From assembly GCA_947623455.1 (NCBI GenBank), contig OX392540.1, forward strand, positions 27,398,410 through 27,462,409: a stretch of 64,000 nt of DNA. Direction: 5' to 3'. A program made the position numbers and the translations under genes. Source of the stretch: Mimachlamys varia (lineage: Eukaryota; Mollusca; Bivalvia; Pectinida; Pectinidae). The notes beneath the pieces are model-generated. The model was not told where the DNA came from. It saw only the letters and a list, made by a program, of their open reading frames with translations, and made no database searches. Of the stretch, positions 47,304 through 57,828 are shown piece by piece (positions within the stretch are counted from its first letter, which is position 1; every line of letters starts with the position of its first letter).

Positions 47304-47635
47304 ATCTCTATATCCAGGGGTTACGGTTACCTACGCTCTCTACACCCCTGGAACATGTCATGACAATATGTTAGGTTCCGTGTGGGCCGCCTTGTTGATC
47401 AGAAAATATAATTTGGCTCGACCCCTTGATGTACATCAAATGAATCCCGTGGTATTAAAACGGTAAAAAAATGGACAAGATTTGAAGTCGGTTTGGGACC
47501 GTTTGTTAACTTCAATTGACCGGCATCTGCCGGGCGATTGGTCAGGATCTTTTTATCTTGGCGGCCTTCAGTTTTGCCATGATATATCCCAGGGATGTAG
47601 ATAGCGTAGGTGATCGTAATCCCTGGATATCGAGG
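47304..47635. mobile_element. MITE with about 47-bp terminal inverted repeats
   Basis: The left arm 47304-47351 (ATATCCAGGGGTTACGGTTA, CCTACGCTCTCTACACCCCTGG in two adjoining blocks) pairs with the right arm 47589-47635 with about 85 percent identity. The interior is 237 bp and non-coding. Confidence 0.8.
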
Positions 47636-49287
47636 ATAACTTGACATTGGCTATATGGTATATAAGTATCAAGTGTGGATTCTTTCGTCTGGATAAATGT
47701 TTTTTTGATTCTGCATTAAAAAACGCTGATTAACTTAATTGTCCCTCAATAAGCTTCACAGCTGTTTATTTCTTCCGAGTCGAAGCCAATTATCGATTAT
47801 ATTTTGAGGGATTGTCTACTTCTGCGGATCTGCAAAGCAGTTTAATGACGCAATATGTTGTATTCAAGACACGAAACGTGTCAGAACGCCACATAGAAGA
47901 AACGGCTTTTCTTAATTCGTCATAGAATGTGATGAATGTGTCATACATTAATATCTTATATGGCATAGTAATTAGGCATGTTTCACCACCAGTTGATAAG
48001 GTCATGTGATGCTTTTATTGTGCACAGTTGATTTAGATCGGGTGCTAAAATATTGGGTTTTTCAATAGCCGGGACATGTTTCAGCTAATTTTTTCGGGAC
48101 GGACTGAGAAAATAGTGTTGTGTGCTTATGAACATTAACATAAAAATCAAACAAAATGTGTTTTAAAAGTGTGTATTTTTTGAAACCTTGGACAATGGAA
48201 GGTCGTTCCGGAGGTCTCGCACAGATGCAATCGCTTTTATCATTTCTACAGGTAAGCGAGATTATAATGTCTGAACAATCATGAGTATTTTCGTCACCAG
48301 TTACAAGCGCTTCCAATGCCGAGCAAAAACGTCCAACGTTTTTATTAATGTTCTTGCTCGTCTGTTGAATCTATGTCCAACAAAACTCAACAGTGATCAT
48401 GATTCCAGCTTCTTGAGTAATGTTAGCCACAGCTGTTCCTGTTGTTTTTAACGCCTTCATCCAAGCATTGGTTGAACCAATGAGTAAACTAGTGGCGTTT
48501 ATTATTAGGTCTGAATACAGCCCATGGTTGAAAAAGTATTATTGACTCATAACACAGTGATTATGTGAACACTGCCATTTAAACGAGTGTTAACACCAAG
48601 GTTATCTCTAACTTGCAACTTTACTTCTAAATTCATAAATTAAAGGGGTTTTACGCACCTCACCCTTCTGCTTCTACATGAGTTTACATGTGGCTATGGA
48701 GGCTCCAGCAAACCTCGGGGACTAATCTTCATCGTTTATGTTTAACTCAATTTTGAAAGTGTAGAAGTAGTTGTTTTCCTTTAATGTTATATTGATCGAT
48801 ATTACATACTTCCAATGTAATGTGATAACATAAACACTCAACAGATGATTGAATTTGAACCTAAGCAGTTCTCCACATCATGTTTAGCTTTATAAATACG
48901 GGGGTTACGCCTCTACCATTAAATTCCTATTCAAATATGGGCCGCTTACTACTAACTATATGATAAAAGTGTCAATTTCAATTTCCGGTCGTGTTTACAT
49001 GTCGTAGTTACTCTACAGCTTTCTCTAGATACCGAGAATATCATGTGTCTGCTAACGAACAAACTTGCAGCATAGGAATTCGGGAGATTGAGACTATGAG
49101 CAGAGTTTATGGTCGCCATCTTGGTCTGATTGAGATATTCCGTATGATAAGTCAAACAATTGGCTCGTTGATAAGTCAACAAGTCAAACTCGATACTTTG
49201 TATGATAAGATGGTGGACATTTTTTAATATGTTCATTGATATGCCTTTTTGTGATTAAGAGTGATTCCTAAGCTTTCACTTAGAGGA
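47636..49287. other. Intergenic stretch, no gene recognised
   Basis: Includes a family B 3' end fragment at about 48648-48690 and a fragment of the family A extension near 49082-49140 (TATGGTCGCCATCTTGG). Confidence 0.4.
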
Positions 49288-49440
49288 TGTGGTATTTACA
49301 TGGCGGATGTCGTCGATGAAGCAGAACACCTGGTCTGATTCACCTGAACTGTTACAATGGGTATCCGTGTAAATTTTTCGTTTGTTCATATTTTGCCCCT
49401 TGTTTATTCAACAGAAATGTTCAGATTATTACTTTCATGT
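49288..49440 (-). repeat. Dispersed repeat family A copy
   Basis: Reverse orientation: ATTTACATGGCGGATGTCGTC, GATGAAGCAGAACACCTGGTC and GTTTGTTCATATTTTGCCCC. Confidence 0.75.
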
Positions 49441-49687
49441 GTTTGCAGTCATTTGTCTTTTTTGTTGTTAAAATATCTTTGTTAGACGTTGGAGGCTCTT
49501 CAAGTAAGGCATCCCTAATCAATACATCTTACTTCCTATGTGTTACTTCCTATGTGTTCGTGAAATGGCCGTGCGTGCTAGACAGTCATTTTCTGATAAG
49601 CTGCTGGTTTTGCAGACGAAATCAAGAAGACAAAAAGCAGAATTTGCAACATGATTCATATATTTGATCACCAAACCGACTCGTATT

Positions 49688-50110
49688 TTATATACAAGTA
49701 CTAAAAACAACATCTACGCCGACATTTAGCCGCAAGAAACTCCACATGCCTTCAAACGTCACTTGATATAGAGGGAGACAGAGAATGTTGAAAATAAAAA
49801 ATAATTTGTAAAAGCGAAACAGAGAACCGATCTCTGACGTACCATGTTTATGTATTGAAGTCACGCCATCGCGGCAAGTCAAACAATGTTTCCTGATACA
49901 TTTGTATGTAAGGTCATTTCCCAGCGCACTGGCCGCAATTTCGGATATAAGCACGCCATCGCAACAAGTCAAACAATGTTTCCTGATACATCTGAATGTT
50001 TGGTCATTTCCCAGTGCACTGGCCGCAATTTCGGATATAAGCAGTCTACTCTGAATCTCGCTAGATATATCCCAAAATCCCAAAATCCGAAGCAATTTCC
50101 ATATCCACAA
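49688..50110 (-). CDS. Hypothetical 140-residue ORF with an internal 30-residue duplication
   Basis: The frame contains two adjacent copies of a segment starting LISEIAASALGND and ending with two Cys, encoded by a 90-bp tandem duplication. A hydrophobic stretch (KLFFIFNILCLPLYQV) follows. I do not recognise the protein. The duplication being a multiple of three keeps the frame open, but the opposite strand is also open across it (49886-50167), so coding status is doubtful. Confidence 0.2.
   Translation of the reverse strand: MWIWKLLRILGFWDISSEIQSRLLISEIAASALGNDQTFRCIRKHCLTCCDGVLISEIAASALGNDLTYKCIRKHCLTCRDGVTSIHKHGTSEIGSLFRFYKLFFIFNILCLPLYQVTFEGMWSFLRLNVGVDVVFSTCI
49862..50041. repeat. Direct tandem duplication, 2 x 90 bp
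   Basis: CACGCCATCGCGGCAAGTC at 49862 recurs at 49952 (CACGCCATCGCAACAAGTC). The two copies differ at about eight sites. Confidence 0.9.
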
Positions 50111-50689
50111 TATCTAAATAGGAGGTACGGTGACAAGGCTTTGTGTGTTTGTGTGCTCCTTGTGTAACCCCTTGTCACCTACTGACACGGTTCATGATGA
50201 GTCTCCGTGTGACTCATTCCATTTAAAATATTTGTCACCCACCTCCTTTTTTGAAACTGTGGATATTTGAATTGTTTTGGATTTTTTCTCGCGTTTCCAG
50301 CCAGAGGTTCTCCTAAAAACTTGATAAAGTTGAAATAATACAAAGATACAGATGACGGGCAAAGATGACGTAACACATATGATAAGTGTAACATAGCAAA
50401 CATAGTTTTTCTTTCATGCAATGAGAATTACCTAGACCAGTGAACGTTGACAAGATAACCGATAGCATATTTCGAAACAACATATTTCACTTTTGCCATA
50501 ATTTCTCAAGCGTTTTTTCTTTGATTTGAATATCTAATAAACATGCCATCTAGAACCTTCAAAACGTTTCGTCTGTCAACTTCATATTCCACATAAACAT
50601 TCATTCTAGCTACATTAGTGTAGATCATTATGTATTATGTCGTTTCTGTTCCAGTTTTATCACATTTTGTCTAGATTGTACAATATTCT
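50111..50689. other. Non-coding stretch, nothing recognised
   Basis: Only a short family B-like end (GATGACGTAACAC) near 50364. Confidence 0.4.
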
Positions 50690-51212
50690 TGGCGTCATTT
50701 CAAACAGACGTCAAAATCGTAGCTAAGACACTAGAGTATGTTTGTGCCACAGTAAGATTATTGCAATATCAAAAGTTGCAATATATCAAACATCGATATT
50801 GATATCACATGTTAACTTTAATACATATATCACATCTTTCAAGCTCAAATGAGAATCAAGGTCCTTAGGGCTGGGCTAGATCCTTAAATCAATGATAATA
50901 TTATGATTGCGTTATTTTTTTGTAAATTTTTTGGGTGGGATGTCTGCAAGGGCGTGGCAGACCGTAAGGTCATATCTAATATCATGTTTGTGATCATCTC
51001 TTGAAGCTCAGCAATTTTATATATAGTTTTGGGGTGGGGATCTCAACAGTTTCACATTGCTTAGATCTAGAAAAGAAGTCGTTGATATGGATATAGCCAA
51101 AAGGCCCCCTTTTGGCCCACCCCTAAGGCCCCTGGGGGGTTGGGGGGTGGGGGCAGCCCCGTCATTTCTATAAATTTGAATCCCAGTCACTTAGGGATGC
51201 TACCACTTAAGC

Positions 51213-51322
51213 AATGAATGTTTTAGCAAATGTTGTTACAGTCCGGTAGGGCTTTATGTAAGTTTGTCAGCAATAGCAATGTGTGTTATAGGACTGTAAC
51301 AATATTTGTTAAAATGTTCATT
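51213..51322. other. Long hairpin: 32-bp arms, 46-bp loop
   Basis: The arms 51213-51244 and 51291-51322 are inverted copies with about four mismatches over 32 bp. They lie in the insertion that splits the core repeat. Confidence 0.85.
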
Positions 51323-51416
51323 ACTTATATTTACATTTTGATAGAATTATTGTGCTTTATTAAGATTCTTCGGACCGATTTTGAACAGCAAAACAAGTGA
51401 AGACAACAATGAAATT

Positions 51417-51455
51417 GATGACGTCACAATAGAGATTGATGACGTCACAATAGCA
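51417..51455 (+). promoter_or_regulatory. Two tandem CRE-type palindromes
   Basis: ATTGATGACGTCACAATAG occurs twice, giving two TGACGTCA sites about 21 bp apart. This could bind CREB/ATF factors. No gene can be assigned. Confidence 0.4.
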
Positions 51456-51992
51456 ACTGCTGTTATAGGCACTGGGTGCTATAGGCCTATGACAGCAACT
51501 GCCTCTCAGCATTGTGTCAATGGAAAATTACAGAGCAAATGTAAATATTAAAATATGAATGTTTTACATAGCTTAAACCCAGAGAAGAAGTCGTTAATAT
51601 TAATATAGCCAAATTGACCACTTTTGACCCCGCCCCTCAGGCCCCCTGGGGTCAGCCTCATCATTTGTATCAATCTGAATCTCAGACACCTGGGGATGCT
51701 TCCTGCCAAATTTAATTACATTCTGATAAGCAGAAGAAGTCGATAATCAACTGTTGACGAACGGACGCCACGGTATGGCATAAGCTCACAAGCTTTGGAC
51801 CAAATGAGCTAAAATTTTAAACATTACCCTCAACGTTAAACTGACTACCAGCCGATAAGTATCTGTAGATAATTTACTGCTAGCTTGTCTGTCTCTTGTT
51901 TTAAAATCAGACACGCAAGTTATCAAAAGTATTTGACTATATTCTATTCAATATCTGTTTACTATTATAGAGAGACGGTAGCCAGTCTATCT

Positions 51993-52000
51993 TGACGTCA
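51993..52000. promoter_or_regulatory. CRE palindrome in duplicated spacer, copy 1
   Basis: TGACGTCA inside a conserved spacer, about 540 bp upstream of the mini-ORF at 52536. Repeated at 55416 and 57498. Confidence 0.35.
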
Positions 52001-52535
52001 TCACCGTGTCCAATATCAAAAACATTGATGTTCACTGCTTTGGCAACGCCTGTGAGTTAACAGTTAGCAGACATTACCAAATATGATTAACGGCTACGTG
52101 GAATGCCGCGAAAAAACAACATACAACAGGTGAACGAAGTAATATCTAATATATAGGTTGTTAGCACCTTACCGGCACCTTACGTCATTTCAAACAGACG
52201 TCGAAATCGCAGCAAAGACACTCGAGTATGTTTGTACCATAGTAGGATTATTGCAATATCTAATGTTTCAATATATCAAACATCGATATTTATATCTTAC
52301 GTTAAGTTTAATTCATAAATGTTTTGTCATTCAAAAAAAGAATAGTTGATAGTGAATATGTTTTGATAGAGCAACAAAATGTTAAAATAACTTTCATGTG
52401 TGCTAAAACTAGTGAGTTTATATTTTTTTAAAAAGCCAAGTCAATGTATCGAAGCAGCTCCGTGCCATAACAAAACACGTCGACTCTGGAATAGTCCACC
52501 ACGACCGTGTAAATGAAGAAACGCTTTGTTATGAA

Positions 52536-52664
52536 ATGTCTTTAGAAACGACAGTTTGTTGGTCGGCTAGGCTCCTGTTTGTGTTTTATCTTTTTGGACT
52601 GAATGCAGTATCTATGATCAGGTACCATCTTAAATATCTAAGCATCTCTAAGCAGTATTTTTAA
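52536..52664 (+). CDS. Signal-peptide-like mini-ORF, copy A (42 residues)
   Basis: Starts MSLETTVCWSARLL, followed by a hydrophobic core FVFYLFGLNAVSM, the shape of a signal peptide. Just after the core the sequence ATCAG|GTACCA could be a splice donor, so this may be a duplicated first exon of a secreted or membrane protein. Read through without splicing it ends after 42 residues. The peptide is not recognised. Copies at 53841, 55752 and 62564 differ by a few residues, the last being decayed. Confidence 0.35.
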   Translation: MSLETTVCWSARLLFVFYLFGLNAVSMIRYHLKYLSISKQYF

Positions 52665-53060
52665 ATCATCATACACCAAGCAGACCCTAGGACAAGACAA
52701 ACACACCCATACACATACAGACACCTATCTGCCACCAAGGACACATACAAATACTCCTTTTCCCCACACAATAACACAATGGAACCTCCTCCCGATGGCA
52801 ACAGAACAATGCCCTACACTAGAGATCTTCAAAGCACATATACACAATGCAGCCCTAGTTGATCTCAAACACGCACCTTAAACCCAAACGTTTTTATCTT
52901 ATAGATCAACTAAAAAATCTAATAACAAAACACCTCACTGTAAATAATCAACTCCTTTCACCTTTTAATCACGTCCAGCGCCAAACCGACTGCCAATAAT
53001 CATCAATATTGATGGAGGATTAACTAATAAAGAAGAAATGAATGTAGCTCTGCTAATCAG
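52665..53060 (+). repeat. LINE 3' tail (ORF2 C-terminus and 3' UTR), copy A
   Basis: Encodes, in a broken frame, a remnant related to the C-terminus of non-LTR retrotransposon ORF2, then a 3' UTR with CACGTCCAGCGCCAAAC and an AATAAAGAAGAAATG end. It matches 53960-54340 and 55870-56250. Confidence 0.6.
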
Positions 53061-53274
53061 GGACTGATATTACGAGACACAAAACGAATGCGGGCACCCA
53101 TTACTTAGCCGAGGTTAACATTTGATGGCTGATAATCCAAACGAGCTTACACTCTTTGGTTAACAAACAGCTAAACTTAATTGCTGCTATACATATTTGA
53201 TATACGTTATGAAGTTTCGTTTTCATAACAATTCAAATAAATAAATCATAATGCCGAACGTCCGTTAAAATAAA

Positions 53275-53370
53275 CAAGAGTCCCAGAGGGCCTATATCGT
53301 TCACCTGAATAAATTAGTATCAAGGTCATCATGGTAAAATATTAAAAAAAAAACAGATGCTATGGTCAAG
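53275..53370 (+). repeat. 5' end fragment of a Helentron/pearl-like element
   Basis: CAAGAGTCCCAGAGGGCCTA and ATCGTTCACCTGAATA match the 5' ends at 54572 and 56483, but the body is missing. Confidence 0.5.
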
Positions 53371-53840
53371 GACATAGCCATTAACGGCCACGTGGAATGC
53401 CGTGAAAAAAACAACATACGGCAGGTGAACGAAGTAATATCTAATACATAGGTTATTAGTACCTTACTGGCACCCTACGTCATTTCAAACAGACGTCAAA
53501 ATCGCAGCAAAGACACTCGAGTATGTTTGTACCATACTAGGATTATTGCAATATCTAATGTTTCAATATATCACACATCGATATTTATATCATATGTAAA
53601 CATATGTTAAGTTAATTCATAAATGTTTTGTCATTGAAAAAAAAGAATAGTTGATAGTGAATATGTTTTGATAAAGCAACAAAATGTTAAAATAACTTTC
53701 ATGTGGGCTAAAACTAGTAAGTTGATATGTTTTAAAAAGCCAAGTCAATGAATTGAAGCAGCTCCGTTGCCACGGCAAAACACGTCGTTTTTGGAATAGT
53801 CCACCACGACCGTGTAAATGAAGAAACGCTTTGTTCTTAA

Positions 53841-53995
53841 ATGTCTTTAGACACGACAGTATGTTGGTCGGCTAGACTCCTGTTTGTGTTTTATCTTTTT
53901 GGACTGAATGCAGTATCTATGGTCAGGTACCATCTAAAATATCTTAGCATCTCTAATGCAGTATTTTTAAATCATCATACACCAAGCAGGCCCTA
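53841..53995 (+). CDS. Signal-peptide-like mini-ORF, copy B
   Basis: MSLDTTVCWSARLL and the same hydrophobic core. Unspliced, the frame runs past GTCAG|GTACCA and ends at a TAG in the LINE tail near 53,995. Same doubts as copy A. Confidence 0.3.
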
Positions 53996-54571
53996 GGACA
54001 AGACAAACACACTCATACACATACAGACACCTATCTGCCACCAAGGACACATACAAATACTCCTTTTTCCCACACAGTAACACAATGGAACCTCCTCCCG
54101 GTGGCAACAGTACAGTAGAGATCTTCAAGGCACATATACAAAACGCAGCCCTTGTTGAACTCAAACACGCACCTTAAACCCAAACGTTTCTATCGTATAG
54201 ATCAACTATAAAATCTAATAAAAAACACCTTACTGTAAATAATCAACCCCTTTCACCTTTTAATCACGTCCAGCGCCAAACCCACTGTCCATAATCATCA
54301 TTATTGATGGAGGGTTAACTAATAAAGAAGAAATGAATGTAGCTCTGCTAATCAGAGGCTGATAATACGAGACACAAAAACAAATGCGGGCACCCATTAC
54401 TTAGCCGAGGTTAACATTTGATGGCAGATAATCCAAACGAGCTCACACTCTTTGGTTAACACACTGCTAAACTTAATTGCTACTATACATATTTGATATA
54501 CATTATGAAGTTTCGTTTTCATATCAATTCAAATAAATAAATCATATTGCCAACCGGCCGTTAAAAATAAG

Positions 54572-55237
54572 CAAGAGGCCCAGAGGTTAAATATTTCTGA
54601 AAAAGATGTTGTGGACAAGGACAGACCAAAAGAATCATCCTTGAAGTATATCTGTATAAATTAAAGATAGATTAATGGGTGGGTATCTCAACTCACTGCT
54701 TTCAAGCTCAACTGAGAATACAGGTCATAAGGGCTGGGATAGACCCTTAAGTCAATGAAAACATCATGATTGTGTTTGTTTCTGTATAGTTTTCGGGTTG
54801 GATGTCTGCAAGGGCGTGGCAGACCCTAAGGTCATATCTAATTTCATGTTTATGATCATCTCTTTAAGCTCTGCAATTTTATAAATAGTTTTGGGATGGG
54901 GGGGGGGTCAGCCTAATCATTTCTATAAATGTGAATCCCAGCCACTTAGGGATGCTACCACACAAATTTTAATGTTTTACAAAGCTAAGATCCAGCGAAG
55001 AAGTCGTTAATATGATTATAGTCAAATGGACTTCTTTTGGCCCCGCCCCTCAGGCCCCTGGGAGTCAGCCCCATCATTTATATAAATATGAATCCTGACA
55101 CCTGGGATGCTTTCTACCAAATGTAATTACATTCTGGTCAGCGGTTGAGAAGAAAAAGTCGATATTCAACTGTTGACGGACGGACGCCTCGGCAAGGCAT
55201 AAGCTCACGTTGGTCCTTTGGACCAGGTGAGATAAAA
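54572..55237 (+). mobile_element. Helentron/pearl-like element, copy 2 (one full core unit)
   Basis: The 5' end is CAAGAGGCCCAGAGG. The 3' end is a GGTCC-TTT-GGACC hairpin followed by AGGTGAGATAAAA. Between them lie a leader (GGATGTCTGCAAGGGCGTGG), a G-run, one full core unit and a shortened last unit. Confidence 0.7.
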
Positions 55238-55415
55238 TTTAAAACATTAACTTTAACGTTAGACTGACTACTAGCTGATAAGTATCTGTAGATAATTTAC
55301 TACTAGCTTGTCTGTTTCTTGTTTTAAAATCAGACACGGAAGTGGTCAAACGTATTTGACTATATTCTATTCAATATCTGTATACTATTATAGAGAGACG
55401 GTAGCCAGTCTATCT

Positions 55416-55423
55416 TGACGTCA
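55416..55423. promoter_or_regulatory. CRE palindrome in duplicated spacer, copy 2
   Basis: TGACGTCA about 330 bp upstream of the mini-ORF copy C, in the same spacer context as 51993 and 57498. Confidence 0.35.
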
Positions 55424-55658
55424 TCACCGTGTCCAATATCAAAAACATTGTTTTTCACTGCTTTGGCAAAGTCTGTGAGTTAACATCGATATTTATATCA
55501 TATGTAAACATATGTTAAGTTAATTCATAAATGTTTTGTCATTGAAACAAAAAAAGAATAGTTGATAGTGAATATGTTTTGATAAAGCAAAAAAATGTTA
55601 AAATAACTTTCATGTGTGCTAAACCTAGTTAGTTGATATTTTTTAAAAAGCCAAGTCA

Positions 55659-56087
55659 ATGGATCGAAGCAGCTCCGTTGCCATGGCAAAACACGTCGAT
55701 TTTGGAATAGTCCACCACGACCGTGTAAATGAAGAAACGCTTTGTTATGAAATGTCTTTAGAAACGACAGTATGTTGGTCGGCTAGACTCCTGTTTGTGT
55801 TTTATCTTTTTGGACTGAATGCAGTATCTATGGTCAGGTACCATCTAAAATCTCTAAGCAGTATTTTTAAATCATCATACACCAAGCAGACCCTAGGACA
55901 AGACAAACACACCCATACACATACAGACACCTATCTGCCACCAAGGACACATACAAATACTCCTTTTTCCCACACAATAACACAATTGAACCTCCTCCCG
56001 GTGGCAACAGTACAATGCCCTACACTAGAGATCTTCAAGGCACATATACAAAACGCAGCACTTGTTGATCTCAAACACGCACCTTAA
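55659..56087 (+). pseudogene. 142-codon ORF joining the mini-ORF (copy C) to a LINE ORF2 C-terminus
   Basis: Residues 32-60 are the signal-peptide-like segment (MSLETTVCWSARLL and core). From about residue 70 the frame enters LINE-derived sequence: a Thr/His-rich stretch from the ACACAC tract, then PRTHTNTPFSHTI, LNLLPVATVQ and LEIFKAHI. These line up with the SFFPRTI / WNxLP / FK blocks that end many non-LTR ORF2 proteins. The LINE Trp is replaced by Leu. The open frame looks like chance fusion of two modules. A host protein of 142 residues is not supported. Confidence 0.5.
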
Positions 56088-56482
56088 ACCCAAACGTTTC
56101 TATCGTATAGATCAACTAAAAAATCTAATAAAAAAACATCTCACTGAAAATAATCAACTCCTTTCACCTTTTAATCACGTCCAGCGCCAAACCCACTGTC
56201 CATAATCATCATTATTGATAGGGGGTTAACTAATAAAGAAGAAATGAATGTAGCTCTGCTAATCAGAGACTGATAATACGAGACCCAAAAACAAATGCGG
56301 GCACCCATTACTTAGCCGAGGTTAACATTTGATGGCAGATAATCCAAACGAGCTCACACTCTTTGGTTAACACACTGCTAAACTTAATTGCTACTATACA
56401 TATTTGATATACGTTATGAAGTTTCGTTTTCATATCAATTCAAATAAATAAATCATATTGCCGACCGGCCGTTAAAAATAAG

Positions 56483-57319
56483 CAAGAGGCCCAGAGGTAA
56501 AATATTTCTGAAAAAGATGCTGTGGACAAGGATAGACCCAAAGAATCATCCTTGAAGTATATCTGTATAAATTAAAGATAGGTTAATGGGTGGGTATCTC
56601 AACTCATTGCTTTCAAGCTCAACTGAGAATACAGGTCATAAGGGCTGGGATAGACCCTTAAGTTAATGTAAATATCATGATCGTGTTTGTTTCTATATAG
56701 TTTTGGGGTTGGATGTCTGCAAGGGCGTGGCAGACCCTAAGGTCATATCTAATTTCATGTTTATGATCATCTCTTTAAGCTCTGCAATTTTATAAATAGT
56801 TTTGGGATGGGGGGGGGGGGGTCAGCCTCATCATTTCTATAAATTTGAATCCCAGCCACCTAGGAATGCTACCACTAAAATATGACTGTTTCGCATTGCT
56901 TATATCTAGAAAAGAAGTCGTTGATATGGATATAGCCAAAAGGCCCCCTTTTGGCCACACCCCTAAGGCTCCTGGGGGGGGGGGGGGGTCAGCCCCGTCA
57001 TTTCTATAAATTTGAATCCCAGTCACGTAGGGATGCTACCACAAAAATATTAATGTTTTACAAAGTTTAGATCCAGAGAAGAAGTCGTTAATATGATTAT
57101 AGTCAAATGGACCTCTTTTGGCCCCGCCCCTCAGGCCCCTGGTAGTCAGCCTCATCATTTATATAAATATGAATCCTGACACCTGGGGATGCTTCCTACC
57201 AAATGTAATTACATTCTGGTCAGCGGTTGAGAAGAAAAAGTCGATATTCAACTGTTGACGGACGGACGCCTCGGCAAGGCATAAGCTCACGTTGGTCCTT
57301 TGGACCAGGTGAGCTAAAA
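56483..57319 (+). mobile_element. Helentron/pearl-like element, copy 3 (two full core units)
   Basis: Same ends as copy 2. Core units start at 56821, 56988 and 57145 (GTCAGCC...), giving monomers of 167 and 157 bp plus a shortened last unit. It carries one more core unit than copy 2. G-runs at about 56809-56821 and 56974-56988 sit at unit junctions. Confidence 0.75.
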
Positions 57320-57660
57320 TTAAAAACATTAACCTTAACGTTAGACTGACTACTAGCTGATAAGTATCTGTAGATAATTAACTACTAGCTTGTCTGTCTC
57401 TTGTTTTAAAATCAGACACGCAAGTGATCAAACGTATTTGACTATATTCTATTCAATATCTGTATACTATTATAGAGAGACGGTAGCCAGTCTATCTTGA
57501 CGTCATCACCGTGTCCAATATCAAAAACATTGTTTTTCACTGCTTTGGCAAAGTCTGTGAGTTAACAGTTAGCAGACATAACAAAATGTGATAAACGGCT
57601 ACGTGGAATGCCGCGAAAAAAACAACAAACAGCAGGTTTACGAAGTATTATCTAATACAT

Positions 57661-57828
57661 AGTTTATTAGCACTTTACTGAAATAGCAAACGTCACTAAG
57701 ATGTTAATATGAATACAGGTTAATTACATGCTTCTTGTAACAATAAATCGCGAAAAAACAACATACGGCAGGTGAACGAAGTAATATCTTATACAAAGGT
57801 TATTAGCACCTTACTGTAAGGCTTAAAT
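57661..57828. other. Junction between duplicated blocks
   Basis: Short shuffled pieces of the duplicated modules, including AACATACGGCAGGTGAACGA seen also at 53.42 kb. Confidence 0.4.

Larger units (their letters stand above)
50838..51814 (+). mobile_element. Helentron/pearl-like non-autonomous element, copy 1 (5' truncated, interrupted)
   Basis: Contains core repeat units with GTCATTTCTATAAATTTGAA, CTTAGGGATGCTACC, AGAAGTCGTTRATATGG and GGCCCC blocks, and ends TTTGGACCAAATGAGCTAAAA. About 330 bp of unrelated sequence (51213-51545) interrupts the second core unit. The resemblance to bivalve Helentron-type elements with BIV160-like cores is from memory. Confidence 0.65.
50690..57660. repeat. 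Tandem segmental duplication block (composite units)
   Basis: Ordered modules recur: a Helentron-like element, a CRE-containing spacer, a segment with a signal-peptide-like mini-ORF, and a LINE 3' tail. The mini-ORF segment starts at about 52.5, 53.8 and 55.7 kb, with a decayed fourth at 62.5 kb. Offsets are about 1.3 kb between the first and second (one Helentron module missing) and about 1.91 kb between the second and third. Copies are over 90 percent similar by eye. Confidence 0.85.

Noticed and set aside
48193..48249. Possible first exon starting MEGRSGGLAQ and ending at CAG|GTAAG
   Set aside because: A good donor but only 19 codons, with no downstream exon or upstream promoter evidence.
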